A stretch of DNA of 64,000 bases from Reinekea marina (GTDB lineage: Bacteria; Pseudomonadota; Gammaproteobacteria; Pseudomonadales; Natronospirillaceae): positions 1,295,001 to 1,359,000 of the forward strand of contig NZ_JAUFQI010000001.1 of the NCBI RefSeq assembly GCF_030409715.1, in the 5' to 3' direction. Both the position numbers and the translations under genes were made by a program. Below, in pieces: positions 9,039 to 16,952 of this stretch. The first letter of the stretch is position 1. Each line of letters opens with the position of its first letter. The notes under the pieces were generated by a model. It had not been told where the DNA came from. It saw nothing but the letters and a program-made list of their open reading frames with translations, and ran no database searches.

Positions 9039-9635
9039 ATGGATAAAGAAACAGAGATTAATATTTGCGCCTTAGGCGATGGCTTCGTAAAAGGCGTCGG
9101 AGACTCTAAAAACCTCGGTTGGACGGGACGCTTAATCGCCGATGTGACGCAAGAGCATGGTCTTGTTAATTATTATAATTTGGGCATCCCTAAAGAAACG
9201 TCACTCGATGTTGCTAAACGAGTTAAAGAGCTTGTACCAAGAATGAAAAAGGGAGCCGACAATCGTTTAATACTCAGTTTTGGGGTTGAAGATACATTGC
9301 AGGTCGACCATAAAAGTATTGTGTCGAACCAAGATTCTGTAAATGCGCTGGAGCATCTCATTGCTCAAACTAGGCGGCATGTGAAGTTAATTATGGTTGG
9401 GCTTCCGCCAGTTTATGATCCGCAACGAAACACTAAAGTACGCCGCCTTAACGGCCTTTATCGCGATTTGTGCTCTAAAAATCATGTGGCGTTTATTGAT
9501 TTATTTCACGCGCTGACCGATAACGTAGAATACAAGCGAGATTTAGCCACCGGCGATAAAATTCACCCACACGATGTTGGCTACGATAAAATTTTCGATC
9601 TAGTCTCAAACGATCGCTCGTGGTGGTTTGGTTAA
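9039..9635 (+). CDS. GDSL/SGNH hydrolase-like protein lacking the nucleophile serine
   Basis: The 198-residue protein has the SGNH layout: block I ALGDGFVKGVGD (11-22), block II YNLGIPKETS, block III FGVEDT (81-86) and block V D173-x-x-H176 in GDKIHPHDVGY. Block I should read GDS; here the catalytic serine is glycine 15 (codon ggc). The asparagine of block III is replaced by Glu84. The Asp/His pair remains. It has no signal peptide. The frame is intact, so it looks like an expressed pseudoenzyme or an enzyme with altered chemistry rather than decay. Its stop overlaps the next start as TAATG. Confidence 0.8.
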   Translation: MDKETEINICALGDGFVKGVGDSKNLGWTGRLIADVTQEHGLVNYYNLGIPKETSLDVAKRVKELVPRMKKGADNRLILSFGVEDTLQVDHKSIVSNQDSVNALEHLIAQTRRHVKLIMVGLPPVYDPQRNTKVRRLNGLYRDLCSKNHVAFIDLFHALTDNVEYKRDLATGDKIHPHDVGYDKIFDLVSNDRSWWFG

Positions 9636-10246
9636 TGCCTTCAACACTGGCTGAGCCTGTTTACTGTGAGTTAGAGATAAAAAAGAGCCGGTTTTTAACC
9701 TGGTTAGAGCCTGTAGCGAGTTCAGAAGATGCTAAAGCTCGTCTAACTAGCATTCGCAAACAATACCCTGATGCCCGTCATGTGTGTTTCGCATTTTATG
9801 TAAATGGGTCAAGTGGTTTAAGCGACGATGGGGAACCTTCTGGAACGGCCGCAAAACCTATGTTTAATGTTATTGCACATAACGATTTAATCAATGTGAT
9901 GGCAATTGTGGTTCGATATTTTGGTGGCATTAAACTGGGTGCAGGGGGGTTGGCAAGGGCATACGGTGGCGCTGTTGCGCAGGCGATGACCTTAGCCAAT
10001 GTTGTGAAGGTTGAGCGTAAGTTTACGCTAAAATTGACATTCGACTTCGCGCTCGAAAGCCAGGTTCGGCGTGTATTAGCACCTTTTTCTATAGAGCTTG
10101 AAAATCTTCAATATACCAGCACTGTATCGGCAGTCGTAACGGTATCTGAATCGACAAGTGCAGAGGTGCTTTCACAGTTACAAAGCATTGCCCCTGGCAG
10201 TTCCGCACTTGTTATCGACTGTGACGATCCGGAAGCGGGGCTTTAA
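9635..10246 (+). CDS. YigZ/IMPACT family protein
   Basis: A 203-residue cytoplasmic protein of the YigZ/IMPACT family. The signature runs from DARHVCFAFYV through SDDGEPSGTAAKPM to VRYFGGIKLGAGGLARAYG (about residues 50-115), followed by the smaller C-terminal domain. Bacterial members are linked by structure to translation-factor-like folds, but the molecular role is uncertain. I use the ATG at 9635 (TAATG overlap with the GDSL-like gene) rather than an in-frame GTG at 9620 inside that gene. The 3' end overlaps the convergent acyltransferase gene by 35 bases. Confidence 0.88.
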   Translation: MPSTLAEPVYCELEIKKSRFLTWLEPVASSEDAKARLTSIRKQYPDARHVCFAFYVNGSSGLSDDGEPSGTAAKPMFNVIAHNDLINVMAIVVRYFGGIKLGAGGLARAYGGAVAQAMTLANVVKVERKFTLKLTFDFALESQVRRVLAPFSIELENLQYTSTVSAVVTVSESTSAEVLSQLQSIAPGSSALVIDCDDPEAGL

Positions 10247-11090
10247 AGCCCACCCCTCGATGGGTGTGCGGAATATTAATGGCATCGGCAATGCTGTGCA
10301 TACAGGTGTCGGCCAAACTCTTGCGCTCTAAATCTCTGGTCTGGACGACAGGTAACAGCTGGACGGTTGCATCGGTTCTCCAGCGGCCTAAGACTCGCCA
10401 AATATTAGCAGCCATGGTTTCATCTCCGAATCCGATTTCGATCGATGATTGGCGGTGAAGTTGATAAGAAATTGCGACAGGCATAACAGGTACGTCACTG
10501 TCTATGGCCGCTGCAAAAAGCCGAGGGTGAAACTGCCTAATTGAGAAACCATCGCCTGTCGTCGCTTCTGGGAAAAAGCTCAAACAATGATCACGATCCA
10601 AATAGACCTTCATGAGTGATCGAACTTGTTCAATTTGTCCGCTGCCTCGCTTAATAAAGAGGGTACCGCCACGATGTGCAAGCCAACCAACAACGGGAAT
10701 GTTTTTCACCTCGGCTTTCGATAAAAAATAACAAGGCAACACGCTTCCCAAAACGGGAATGTCTAACCAGCTTATATGATTGCTGGCCACTAAGGTTCCG
10801 CCTGCTTGAACCTCGCCAATACGGGTTACATGTACATTCATTACCACTAACAATGAGCGGAACCAGAGTTTAGACACCCAAAGTTGAGCCCATTTCTTTC
10901 CCACTAAAGAATCTATGGTGGTCGCGATAATAATAAGAAAGACACCAAACAATAGTACGAACACCAGTAACAATATCCGAATAAACTTAAGAACTAACAT
11001 TAACACCTGTACAAAGCCTGTGAGAAAGGTCGCAATGTACCATTTTGATCGAAAGTTGGCATTTAAAATGGGGTTATTGACGTGAGTCAA
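10212..11090 (-). CDS. 1-acyl-sn-glycerol-3-phosphate acyltransferase-like protein (PlsC family)
   Basis: Membrane-associated acyltransferase of the lysophosphatidic-acid family, adding an acyl chain to a lysophospholipid or ornithine-type acceptor. Hydrophobic segments occupy about residues 19-58. The catalytic H-x4-D is His105-Asp110 in SNHISWLD, and the second block is FFPEATTGDG. A TTG at 11090 gives 292 residues; the ATG at 11000 (residue 31, preceded by CAGGTG) is a real alternative, so the N terminus is uncertain. It is convergent with yigZ. The exact acceptor cannot be told from the sequence. Confidence 0.83.
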   Translation of the reverse strand: MTHVNNPILNANFRSKWYIATFLTGFVQVLMLVLKFIRILLLVFVLLFGVFLIIIATTIDSLVGKKWAQLWVSKLWFRSLLVVMNVHVTRIGEVQAGGTLVASNHISWLDIPVLGSVLPCYFLSKAEVKNIPVVGWLAHRGGTLFIKRGSGQIEQVRSLMKVYLDRDHCLSFFPEATTGDGFSIRQFHPRLFAAAIDSDVPVMPVAISYQLHRQSSIEIGFGDETMAANIWRVLGRWRTDATVQLLPVVQTRDLERKSLADTCMHSIADAINIPHTHRGVGFKAPLPDRHSR

Positions 11091-11147
11091 TATAAGAGAT
11101 CCAAAATATAAGATAATTCTAATATTGAATGTTTTGGATGCAATGTT

Positions 11148-11475
11148 ATGACTCGTAAAATTTTAATAGTTGGTGGGGTTGCAGGAGGTGCGCCTGCAGC
11201 GACACATGCTCGTCGTTTAAGTGAAGATGCCCAAATAATTGTTTTTGAAAGAGACAGCTTTATTTCATTCGCTAACTGCGGTTTACCTTATCATATTGGT
11301 GGTGAAATCGAAGAAAGAACAGCGCTGTTGGTACAAACACCAGTATTTATGAAGGCACGATTTAATATAGACATTTGTATTAAATTTGAGGTGTTGAGCT
11401 TGGCTACGCTCCGCCATTTGGCTCAGCAAAAGATATTATTAATCGAGCGGGTTTCGTAGCGAGTAACTTAACCCC
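11148..11475 (+). pseudogene. CoA-disulfide reductase remnant with large internal deletion and frameshift
   Basis: The first 80 or so codons match the N terminus of CoA-disulfide reductase-type flavoproteins: KILIVGGVAGGAPAA (FAD-binding glycine motif), then FERDSFISFANCGLPYHIGG with the redox-active Cys. The frame closes at 11459 after unrelated residues. From 11402 in the +1 frame the sequence reads GYAPPFGSAKDIINRAGFVA, the conserved segment near the C-terminal dimerisation domain of the same family. So roughly the central 200 or more codons are gone and the joint is out of frame. The family normally has about 440-550 residues. The open frame 11148-11459 may still be translated, but no active enzyme can result. 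Confidence 0.82.
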
Positions 11476-11478
11476 TAC

Positions 11479-11539
11479 AAGGCATTGTTGTTTACTAGGA
11501 AACGACTTAAACTGGTCCAATTCTTATCAACAAAGCCTT
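11479..11539 (+). repeat. Imperfect inverted repeat upstream of the leader ORF
   Basis: The 12-base arms at 11479-11490 and 11528-11539 are complementary at 11 of 12 positions, with 37 bases between them. They lie between the pseudogene tail and the leader ORF. They could form a long-loop stem or mark an old insertion or recombination event. No T-tract follows. Confidence 0.45.
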
Positions 11540-11569
11540 AGTGGGCTGTCAAAATAAAAAGGAGGCTCC

Positions 11570-11656
11570 ATGCAAGCAATTGCAAACACATGCGTATTAG
11601 ATTACGCATTTTTCTTCGGAGACCGTTCTGCAGCATTGTCGTCGTTTATTTTATAA
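11570..11656 (+). CDS. Putative 28-residue leader peptide upstream of ABC-F gene
   Basis: A 28-codon frame starts at the ATG at 11570 with a near-perfect ribosome binding site, AAGGAGG at 11559-11565. It is much stronger than the site of the ABC-F gene itself. The peptide starts MQAIANTCVLDYAFFFG and ends LSSFIL; it has a hydrophobic FFF stretch and no known domain. The stop codon lies inside a small perfect hairpin, and codons 20-22 can pair with the region just downstream. This is the layout of a regulatory leader for an antibiotic-responsive gene. Translation is inferred from the strong site only. Confidence 0.5.
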   Translation: MQAIANTCVLDYAFFFGDRSAALSSFIL

Positions 11657-11711
11657 ACGCACAGATGTGCTGCACCTTACAATCGGGTTCATGAAACCGC
11701 ATCTGTGCTGT
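11629..11711 (+). promoter_or_regulatory. Structured 5' leader with mutually exclusive hairpins before ABC-F
   Basis: Four complementarities can be read directly. First, a 7-bp perfect hairpin 11643-11649/11653-11659 spans the leader stop codon. Second, a 9-bp stem pairs 11659-11667 with 11700-11708. Third, an inner hairpin at 11684-11699 (CGGgTTCATGAAaCCG) stacks directly on that stem. Fourth, a 7-bp pairing joins 11629-11635, inside the leader codons, to 11668-11674. The first and second share base 11659, and the fourth competes sterically with both, so ribosome position on the leader could select the fold. No T-tract follows, so control would be at translation or RNA stability rather than termination. 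Confidence 0.5.
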
Positions 11712-11736
11712 CGTAATTTGTCAGTATAGGTTTTAT

Positions 11737-13470
11737 ATGTCTCTTATTTCAGTTTTAAGTATTTCGTATCAAGCGGGCACTAAACGTCTGTTTAGTGATT
11801 TGTCATGCCACATCGATTCGGGTGATCGCATTGGCGTGGTTGGTCATAATGGTTGTGGAAAGTCGACGCTGTTGAATTTATTGTTAGATCGGCACAGTGT
11901 GGATGATGGCCGAATATTGCGCCAGCGTGGTCTAAAAGTCGGTGTTGTTGAGCAGTTTTTACCAGACGAAATCAGTTCCTTGTCGGTCTTAGCTTGTGTA
12001 TGTGATGCGCTACCTAATGAAGAAAGAGCCACTTCACAATATGTAGTGGAAGCTCTTTTACTCAGGCTTGGGTTTGATGAAAGCTTATGGCAAAACACAA
12101 TAGACCAACTCAGTGGCGGACAAAAAAACTTAATCTTATTTGCCCGTGCCATTATAAAAGATCCAGAAGTATTGTTGCTCGATGAACCCGGAAACCATAT
12201 GGACTCTAGTGCCATGCATTACTTAAAAGGCTATTTATCTTCAAGTGATGCTCCCAGTTTTTTAATGATCTCACACGATCGTGATCTGCTAGATAGCGTT
12301 ACGACAAAGACTTTTTGGTTGCGAGATGAACGGCTGTATCAGTTTAAATTGCCCTACAGTGAAGCAAAACTAGCCCTACAAAAACAGGATGAAGATGCAC
12401 AAAAGCAACGCATAGCCGAAGAGCGTGAAGTCACTAAATTAAAAAAGAGTGCGAAGCGATTAGCGCAATGGGGCAAAGACTATGACAATGAAGACTTGGC
12501 TCGGAAAGCCAAAACCATTGAGCGTCGGGCTGAAAAGCTAGAGCAAGATTACACCTTTGTTTCGGCGGGCTCAGGATTATCTCTGCAAGTCGATGCGGAA
12601 TTGTTACGCAGTAAGCAAGTGTTAATTCTAGAAAACCAAGACATTTGTAACCCGATTGGTGATCCGCTGTTTCACGTTGAGGAGCTGGTCATGAGACCGG
12701 GAGATCGAATCGCTTTATTAGGCGTAAATGGCGCCGGTAAATCAAGTTGTATTGAGCATCTTATGAACGTGTTTCGATTACCTGTTGGAGAACAAAGCTG
12801 TACTCGCTTTAATCCTAATGTACGCATTGGTTATTTCGATCAAGAGCTTGAACAATTTAATCAAACTATTGGGATTATGGATTGGTGTCGTGAACAGTCG
12901 CAGGCCAGTGAAGAAGATATTAAGCAGACCTTAATTCAATGGGGCTTTCCTTATCAAGACCACAATCGTGCCGTTAATGTGCTTAGCGGGGGAGAGCGAG
13001 CCAGATTATTATTGCTTACCTTTCAGTTGGATCAACCGAATGTGCTCATTATGGATGAGCCCACCAACCACATTGACTTACAAGGAAAAGAAGAGCTTGA
13101 AGCTAACTTAGTGGAACAGTCGATGACGTTGCTATTCACCAGCCATGATCAACGGTTCATTGAAACGGTGGCTACGCGATTCTGGTGGATTCGCAATGGG
13201 CAACTTATTGAAACGCATAACCCTGAAGATTATTTTGCAAGTTTAGATGTAATGGAACATGCCTCGAGTTCTAAATTGGAGAAACACAACGAGCCGCTCA
13301 ACGTTGAAAAACCAGCCCTTTCCGATGATGAAATGTTATTAGAGCGCATTCTCGAACTCGAGTCACTTTTAGAGGAAGATAAGCAGCGCAAGGCTAAGTT
13401 CCAAAAACCTAAGTTGCAACAGCAGTGGCAGCAGGAGTTAGATGAATTGAACCATAGGTTAGACAGTTGA
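11737..13470 (+). CDS. ABC-F family ATPase (ribosome-associated, possible antibiotic-resistance type)
   Basis: The 577-residue protein has two ABC nucleotide-binding domains in tandem and no membrane segments, the ABC-F plan. Domain 1 has Walker A GHNGCGKS (36-43), signature LSGGQ and Walker B/D-loop LLLDEPGNHMD. A charged inter-domain linker follows (about 210-285). Domain 2 has Walker A GVNGAGKSS, signature LSGGER and the canonical DEPTNHID. A coiled C-terminal tail follows. ABC-F proteins bind the ribosomal E site; some relieve stalling, others protect against antibiotics. The subgroup cannot be assigned by eye: it does not look like EttA or Uup. It has a weak Shine-Dalgarno, a structured leader upstream and a 4-base overlap with the next gene. 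Confidence 0.88.
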   Translation: MSLISVLSISYQAGTKRLFSDLSCHIDSGDRIGVVGHNGCGKSTLLNLLLDRHSVDDGRILRQRGLKVGVVEQFLPDEISSLSVLACVCDALPNEERATSQYVVEALLLRLGFDESLWQNTIDQLSGGQKNLILFARAIIKDPEVLLLDEPGNHMDSSAMHYLKGYLSSSDAPSFLMISHDRDLLDSVTTKTFWLRDERLYQFKLPYSEAKLALQKQDEDAQKQRIAEEREVTKLKKSAKRLAQWGKDYDNEDLARKAKTIERRAEKLEQDYTFVSAGSGLSLQVDAELLRSKQVLILENQDICNPIGDPLFHVEELVMRPGDRIALLGVNGAGKSSCIEHLMNVFRLPVGEQSCTRFNPNVRIGYFDQELEQFNQTIGIMDWCREQSQASEEDIKQTLIQWGFPYQDHNRAVNVLSGGERARLLLLTFQLDQPNVLIMDEPTNHIDLQGKEELEANLVEQSMTLLFTSHDQRFIETVATRFWWIRNGQLIETHNPEDYFASLDVMEHASSSKLEKHNEPLNVEKPALSDDEMLLERILELESLLEEDKQRKAKFQKPKLQQQWQQELDELNHRLDS

Positions 13471-13967
13471 AATATTTGGCACATTATTCTGAACCATTAA
13501 AAGCTCGCATTAGCGAGCTTTTATCGCGAGATCAACTTGGGGATTATTTGCTGGAAAAATATCCGGAAGTCCACAAGTACTCAACCGATAAAGCGCTTCG
13601 CCAATATGTATTTGAACTGAAGAACCGATACTTAAAAAAATCCAATCCAATTAGTAAAGTTGTTTATGACCCAAAGTTGCACGTGATTAAAAATGCGCTC
13701 GGAACTCATAGCTTTGTTTCGAGAGTTCAAGGGCAAAAGTTAAAAGCCAAAAATGAAATTAGAATCAGTACGCTTTTTAAACGGGTTCCTGAACCGTTTT
13801 TAGCCATGATTAGTGTGCATGAATTAGCGCATATCAAAGAAAAGGAGCATAACAAAGCTTTTTACAGTTTATGTGAGTACATGCTGCCTAATTATCATCA
13901 ATTGGAATTTGATGTGCGGGTATACTTAACCCAAGTAGAAGAGCGCCAAGATATATACAGTCGTTAG
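13467..13967 (+). CDS. YgjP-like metallopeptidase domain protein
   Basis: A 166-residue cytoplasmic protein with the zincin motif HELAHIKEKEHNKAF (HExxH plus a downstream H), typical of the YgjP/DUF45 family. A TTG start at 13467 overlaps the ABC-F stop (TTGA), and AGGTTAG precedes it, suggesting translational coupling. The substrate is unknown. It is convergent with queG, the two 3' ends overlapping by 4 bases. Confidence 0.85.
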   Translation: MKYLAHYSEPLKARISELLSRDQLGDYLLEKYPEVHKYSTDKALRQYVFELKNRYLKKSNPISKVVYDPKLHVIKNALGTHSFVSRVQGQKLKAKNEIRISTLFKRVPEPFLAMISVHELAHIKEKEHNKAFYSLCEYMLPNYHQLEFDVRVYLTQVEERQDIYSR

Positions 13968-15049
13968 CGGTTTTGCAATTGGGTTACAGCCCAGTCAATG
14001 TGTTCGTCAACTAAGTCTGATACGCTTCCTTTTTGGCTGAGCAGCATTTGCACGGCTTCAGGGTAAGGTTTACCGTTGCCAATGGCGATTGCGATGTTTC
14101 TTTGCCACTGCTCAAACCCGATACGGCGAATCGCACTGCCTTCAGTTTTTGATAGAAACGTTTCCTCATCCCATGAAAAGGCTACTAATAAATCTAAATT
14201 GTCTAAATTGTGACGAACATTATAATCAGACTCTTCAGTCTTTGGAGCCTTGTTATTGTGCGGGCATACCAATTGGCAATCGTCACATCCATAAATGCGG
14301 TTACCCATTTTACTTCTTAAATCGGTCGGTATTGAGCCTGAGTATTCAATGGTTAAGTAGCTGATACATTTACGAGCATCTAACACGCCGTCTGCGACAA
14401 AAGCATCGGTCGGGCAGTCTACTATACACTGATTGCAACTGCCGCAGTGGCTTTTGGGCAGCGGTGGGTCTATGGGCAAGTCTAGATCGGTCATCAGTTC
14501 ACCTAAGAAGAACCAGCTTCCAACGCCAGGAACCAGCAGTAAACTGTTTTTACCAATCCACCCCAAACCCGATTGTTCGGCTAATTGACGCTCCATAATG
14601 GGGGCGCTGTCTACGAAAGCACGATAACCATGATGCCCAGCTAAAGCTTCTATCGCTTTGCCAAAAGAAGTGAGACGCTTGCGCATAACTTTGTGGTAAT
14701 CGCGCCCGAGAGCATATCGCGCAATATAGGCTTTGCGATCATCCTTAAGAACATCGAAGTCATTTTCACAGTTGGGGTGGTAATCCATACGTACGGTTAT
14801 CACCGTTTTTGTGCCAGGGTGTAGCTCGCTGGCATCAAAGCGTTTATCTATATTGCGCTCCATCCACTGCATGGTGCCATTGTAGCCTGCCGCTACCCAA
14901 TTTTGGTATTGCTCCAGATGTTGGGATGCAGAAACAGGACTGAAGCGGATATCTGCAAAACCGAAGCTTTCTGACAGTGATCGAATTTGTTCAGGCAGGG
15001 TTAAGTCACTGTCTGTTGAAATAAGGTCTGTGTTTTGTGAGTCTGACAT
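13964..15049 (-). CDS. queG: Epoxyqueuosine reductase
   Basis: Final step of queuosine biosynthesis: cobalamin-dependent reduction of epoxyqueuosine to queuosine in tRNA. The 361 residues include the N-terminal cobalamin-binding part (DYHP, RYALGRDYHKVMRKRL), SAPIMERQLAEQSGLGWIGKN, and two [4Fe-4S] clusters from CGSCNQCIVDCPTDAF and CDDCQLVCPHN with the intervening Cys. The ATG at 15049 fits the family. It is divergent from tsaE. In many relatives an NAD(P)HX-repair gene sits between queG and tsaE; none is present here. Confidence 0.96.
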   Translation of the reverse strand: MSDSQNTDLISTDSDLTLPEQIRSLSESFGFADIRFSPVSASQHLEQYQNWVAAGYNGTMQWMERNIDKRFDASELHPGTKTVITVRMDYHPNCENDFDVLKDDRKAYIARYALGRDYHKVMRKRLTSFGKAIEALAGHHGYRAFVDSAPIMERQLAEQSGLGWIGKNSLLLVPGVGSWFFLGELMTDLDLPIDPPLPKSHCGSCNQCIVDCPTDAFVADGVLDARKCISYLTIEYSGSIPTDLRSKMGNRIYGCDDCQLVCPHNNKAPKTEESDYNVRHNLDNLDLLVAFSWDEETFLSKTEGSAIRRIGFEQWQRNIAIAIGNGKPYPEAVQMLLSQKGSVSDLVDEHIDWAVTQLQNR

Positions 15050-15131
15050 CGGTAAATTTACGGTGGATTCATCAAATTTTGAATCTCTAATGATACACTG
15101 TTGTGCGTTTGACTGTTAAAAAGAGTTTAGA

Positions 15132-15593
15132 GTGAAAGCAACGATTACAGAAATGGACATGCCAGCTTTTGGTAAATCAATAGGAGAGGCGTGCCGTACG
15201 GGCAGTATTCTCTACCTGAATGGTACCTTAGGGATGGGAAAGACCACTTTAAGCCGTAGTGTTATTCAAGGGCTGGGTTGGTCGGAGTCGGTTAAAAGTC
15301 CAACCTATACGCTAGTAGAGCCGTATGAACTCGACAATTTAATCGCCTATCACTTCGATTTGTACCGTTTAGCAGACCCAGAAGAACTAGAGTTTATGGG
15401 GATTCGAGATTACGATGCGACAAACGCTATTTGGTTAGTAGAATGGCCAGAAAAAGGGACTGGCATGTTGCCTTGCCCAGATATCGTGGTGCAGTTTACC
15501 GATGCTACAGACGCTAGACAAATTGAATTGCAAGGGCATTCTGATCGTGGTGAAGCTCAAATTGAAACTATTCGTAACGCCTGGGAGGCTTAA
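15132..15593 (+). CDS. tsaE: tRNA threonylcarbamoyladenosine biosynthesis ATPase TsaE
   Basis: Small ATPase that works with TsaD and TsaB to make the universal t6A modification of ANN-decoding tRNAs. The 153 residues contain Walker A GTLGMGKTTLSRSVIQGLG (about 31-49), the SPTYTLVEPY motif, HFDLYRL and a C-terminal WPE. The start is GTG at 15132. The stop overlaps the amidase start (TAATG). It is the first gene of a plus-strand block that continues through mutL, miaA and hfq. Confidence 0.95.
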   Translation: MKATITEMDMPAFGKSIGEACRTGSILYLNGTLGMGKTTLSRSVIQGLGWSESVKSPTYTLVEPYELDNLIAYHFDLYRLADPEELEFMGIRDYDATNAIWLVEWPEKGTGMLPCPDIVVQFTDATDARQIELQGHSDRGEAQIETIRNAWEA

Positions 15594-16942
15594 TGTTTAG
15601 AGGTGTTATCTGTGCGTGTTTGCTGAGTTTGTGTAGTGTATTTGCGCAAGCAACCACAATGGAAGGCGCGCGTATATGGCCATCTCCAGACGTCACTCGA
15701 TTGGTGCTCGATTTATCTGGTCCGGTAGAACACTCCATTTTAGTACTCAAAAACCCAGATCGTGTGGTTCTAGATGTAAAAAACACCTCCTTGAAAGGTT
15801 CATTAGACCATCTTGATTTAGCCGATACAGGTGTTCGGCTTATACGATCCGCAAAGCGCAATAACAATGATTTAAGAATTGTCCTAGATATGACTGAGTC
15901 AATGTCTCCGCGGAGCTTTAACCTGCCCCCAAATGAACAATATGGGCATCGCTTAGTTGTCGATTTAGAGAGACCCGTACTTTCTAATACCGGTGAAAAA
16001 GTGGTGCCTACGCCTACGGTAAATTTATCGGTCGATCAGGTTAGTAATCAGCGGCGCGACATTTTGGTCGTAATCGATGCAGGGCATGGTGGTGAAGATC
16101 CCGGTGCGGTTGGACCTAATAAAACATTAGAAAAGCACGTAGTGCTTGCCATCGCTAAACAGGTGTATCAGCAACTAGAAGCACGCCAAGGGTATAAGCC
16201 GTTATTGGTTCGAAATGGGGATTATATCGTCGCTTTAAAAAATCGACGGAATTTCGCACGTGAAAAAAATGCCGATATATTTGTTTCAATTCATGCCGAT
16301 GCGTTTAGCAGTGCTTCAGCTCGTGGTGCTTCCGTTTATGCATTGTCTAATGGTGGCGCGACTTCATCCATGGCGCAATATTTAGCCGACCAAGAAAACG
16401 CGGCCGATGTGATTGGCGGCTTAAATGGCGTTAGCCTCGAAGATAAGGATGATGTGCTCAAGCAAGTATTGGTCGACTTATCGATGACAGCGACCATGCA
16501 AAGCAGCTTAAACGTGGGGGCATTGGTATTAGAAGAAATTGGACGATTCACTAAACTTCATGGCAACAGACGCGTGCCAGGCCAGGCTAATTTTGTTGTA
16601 TTACGGGCGCCGGATGTGCCTTCTATATTGGTTGAAACTGGCTATATCAGCAACCCCATTGAAGAAGCCAATTTAGGCTCTCCTGCTTATCGTAAAAAAA
16701 TGGCGACCGCCATCACCAATGGCATTGTACGGTACTTTGAATCACAGCCTCCGGAAGGCAGCTGGGTCGCTTGGAAAAAACAGCAAAGCCAAAGCGTTAA
16801 AAAATATGTCGTGGCAAAAGGTGACACCCTGTCGGGTATTGCGGTTAAAAATGGCGTGTCATTGCAGGCATTAAAGTCGATCAATAACATCAGTGGATCA
16901 ACGATTAAAATCGGGCAAGTGCTTATCTTGCCCCAAAGCTAA
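15593..16942 (+). CDS. N-acetylmuramoyl-L-alanine amidase with AMIN and LysM domains
   Basis: Periplasmic zinc amidase that removes stem peptides from murein at the septum (AmiB/AmiC type). The 449 residues have a signal peptide (about 1-21), an AMIN localisation domain (about 22-125), an Amidase_3 domain (about 155-385) with the zinc motifs [25 protein letters not shown] and a C-terminal VETGYISNP glutamate, and a C-terminal LysM ([15 protein letters not shown]). A central insert (about 255-315), such as carries the inhibitory helix in EnvC-controlled amidases, is present. AmiB versus AmiC naming is not decidable here. EnvC at 2026 is the likely activator. Confidence 0.94.
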   Translation: MFRGVICACLLSLCSVFAQATTMEGARIWPSPDVTRLVLDLSGPVEHSILVLKNPDRVVLDVKNTSLKGSLDHLDLADTGVRLIRSAKRNNNDLRIVLDMTESMSPRSFNLPPNEQYGHRLVVDLERPVLSNTGEKVVPTPTVNLSVDQVSNQRRDILVVIDAGHGGEDPGAVGPNKTLEKHVVLAIAKQVYQQLEARQGYKPLLVRNGDYIVALKNRRNFAREKNADIFVSIHADAFSSASARGASVYALSNGGATSSMAQYLADQENAADVIGGLNGVSLEDKDDVLKQVLVDLSMTATMQSSLNVGALVLEEIGRFTKLHGNRRVPGQANFVVLRAPDVPSILVETGYISNPIEEANLGSPAYRKKMATAITNGIVRYFESQPPEGSWVAWKKQQSQSVKKYVVAKGDTLSGIAVKNGVSLQALKSINNISGSTIKIGQVLILPQS

Positions 16943-16952
16943 CAGGGTATAC

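Noticed and set aside
11479..11539. Integron attC-like site
   Set aside because: The arms lack the GTTRRRY/RYYYAAC core boxes of attC sites and no integrase or cassette series is present.
11844..12215. 123-codon minus-strand frame inside the ABC-F gene
   Set aside because: Shadow of the ABC-F coding frame; no ribosome binding site or recognisable domain.
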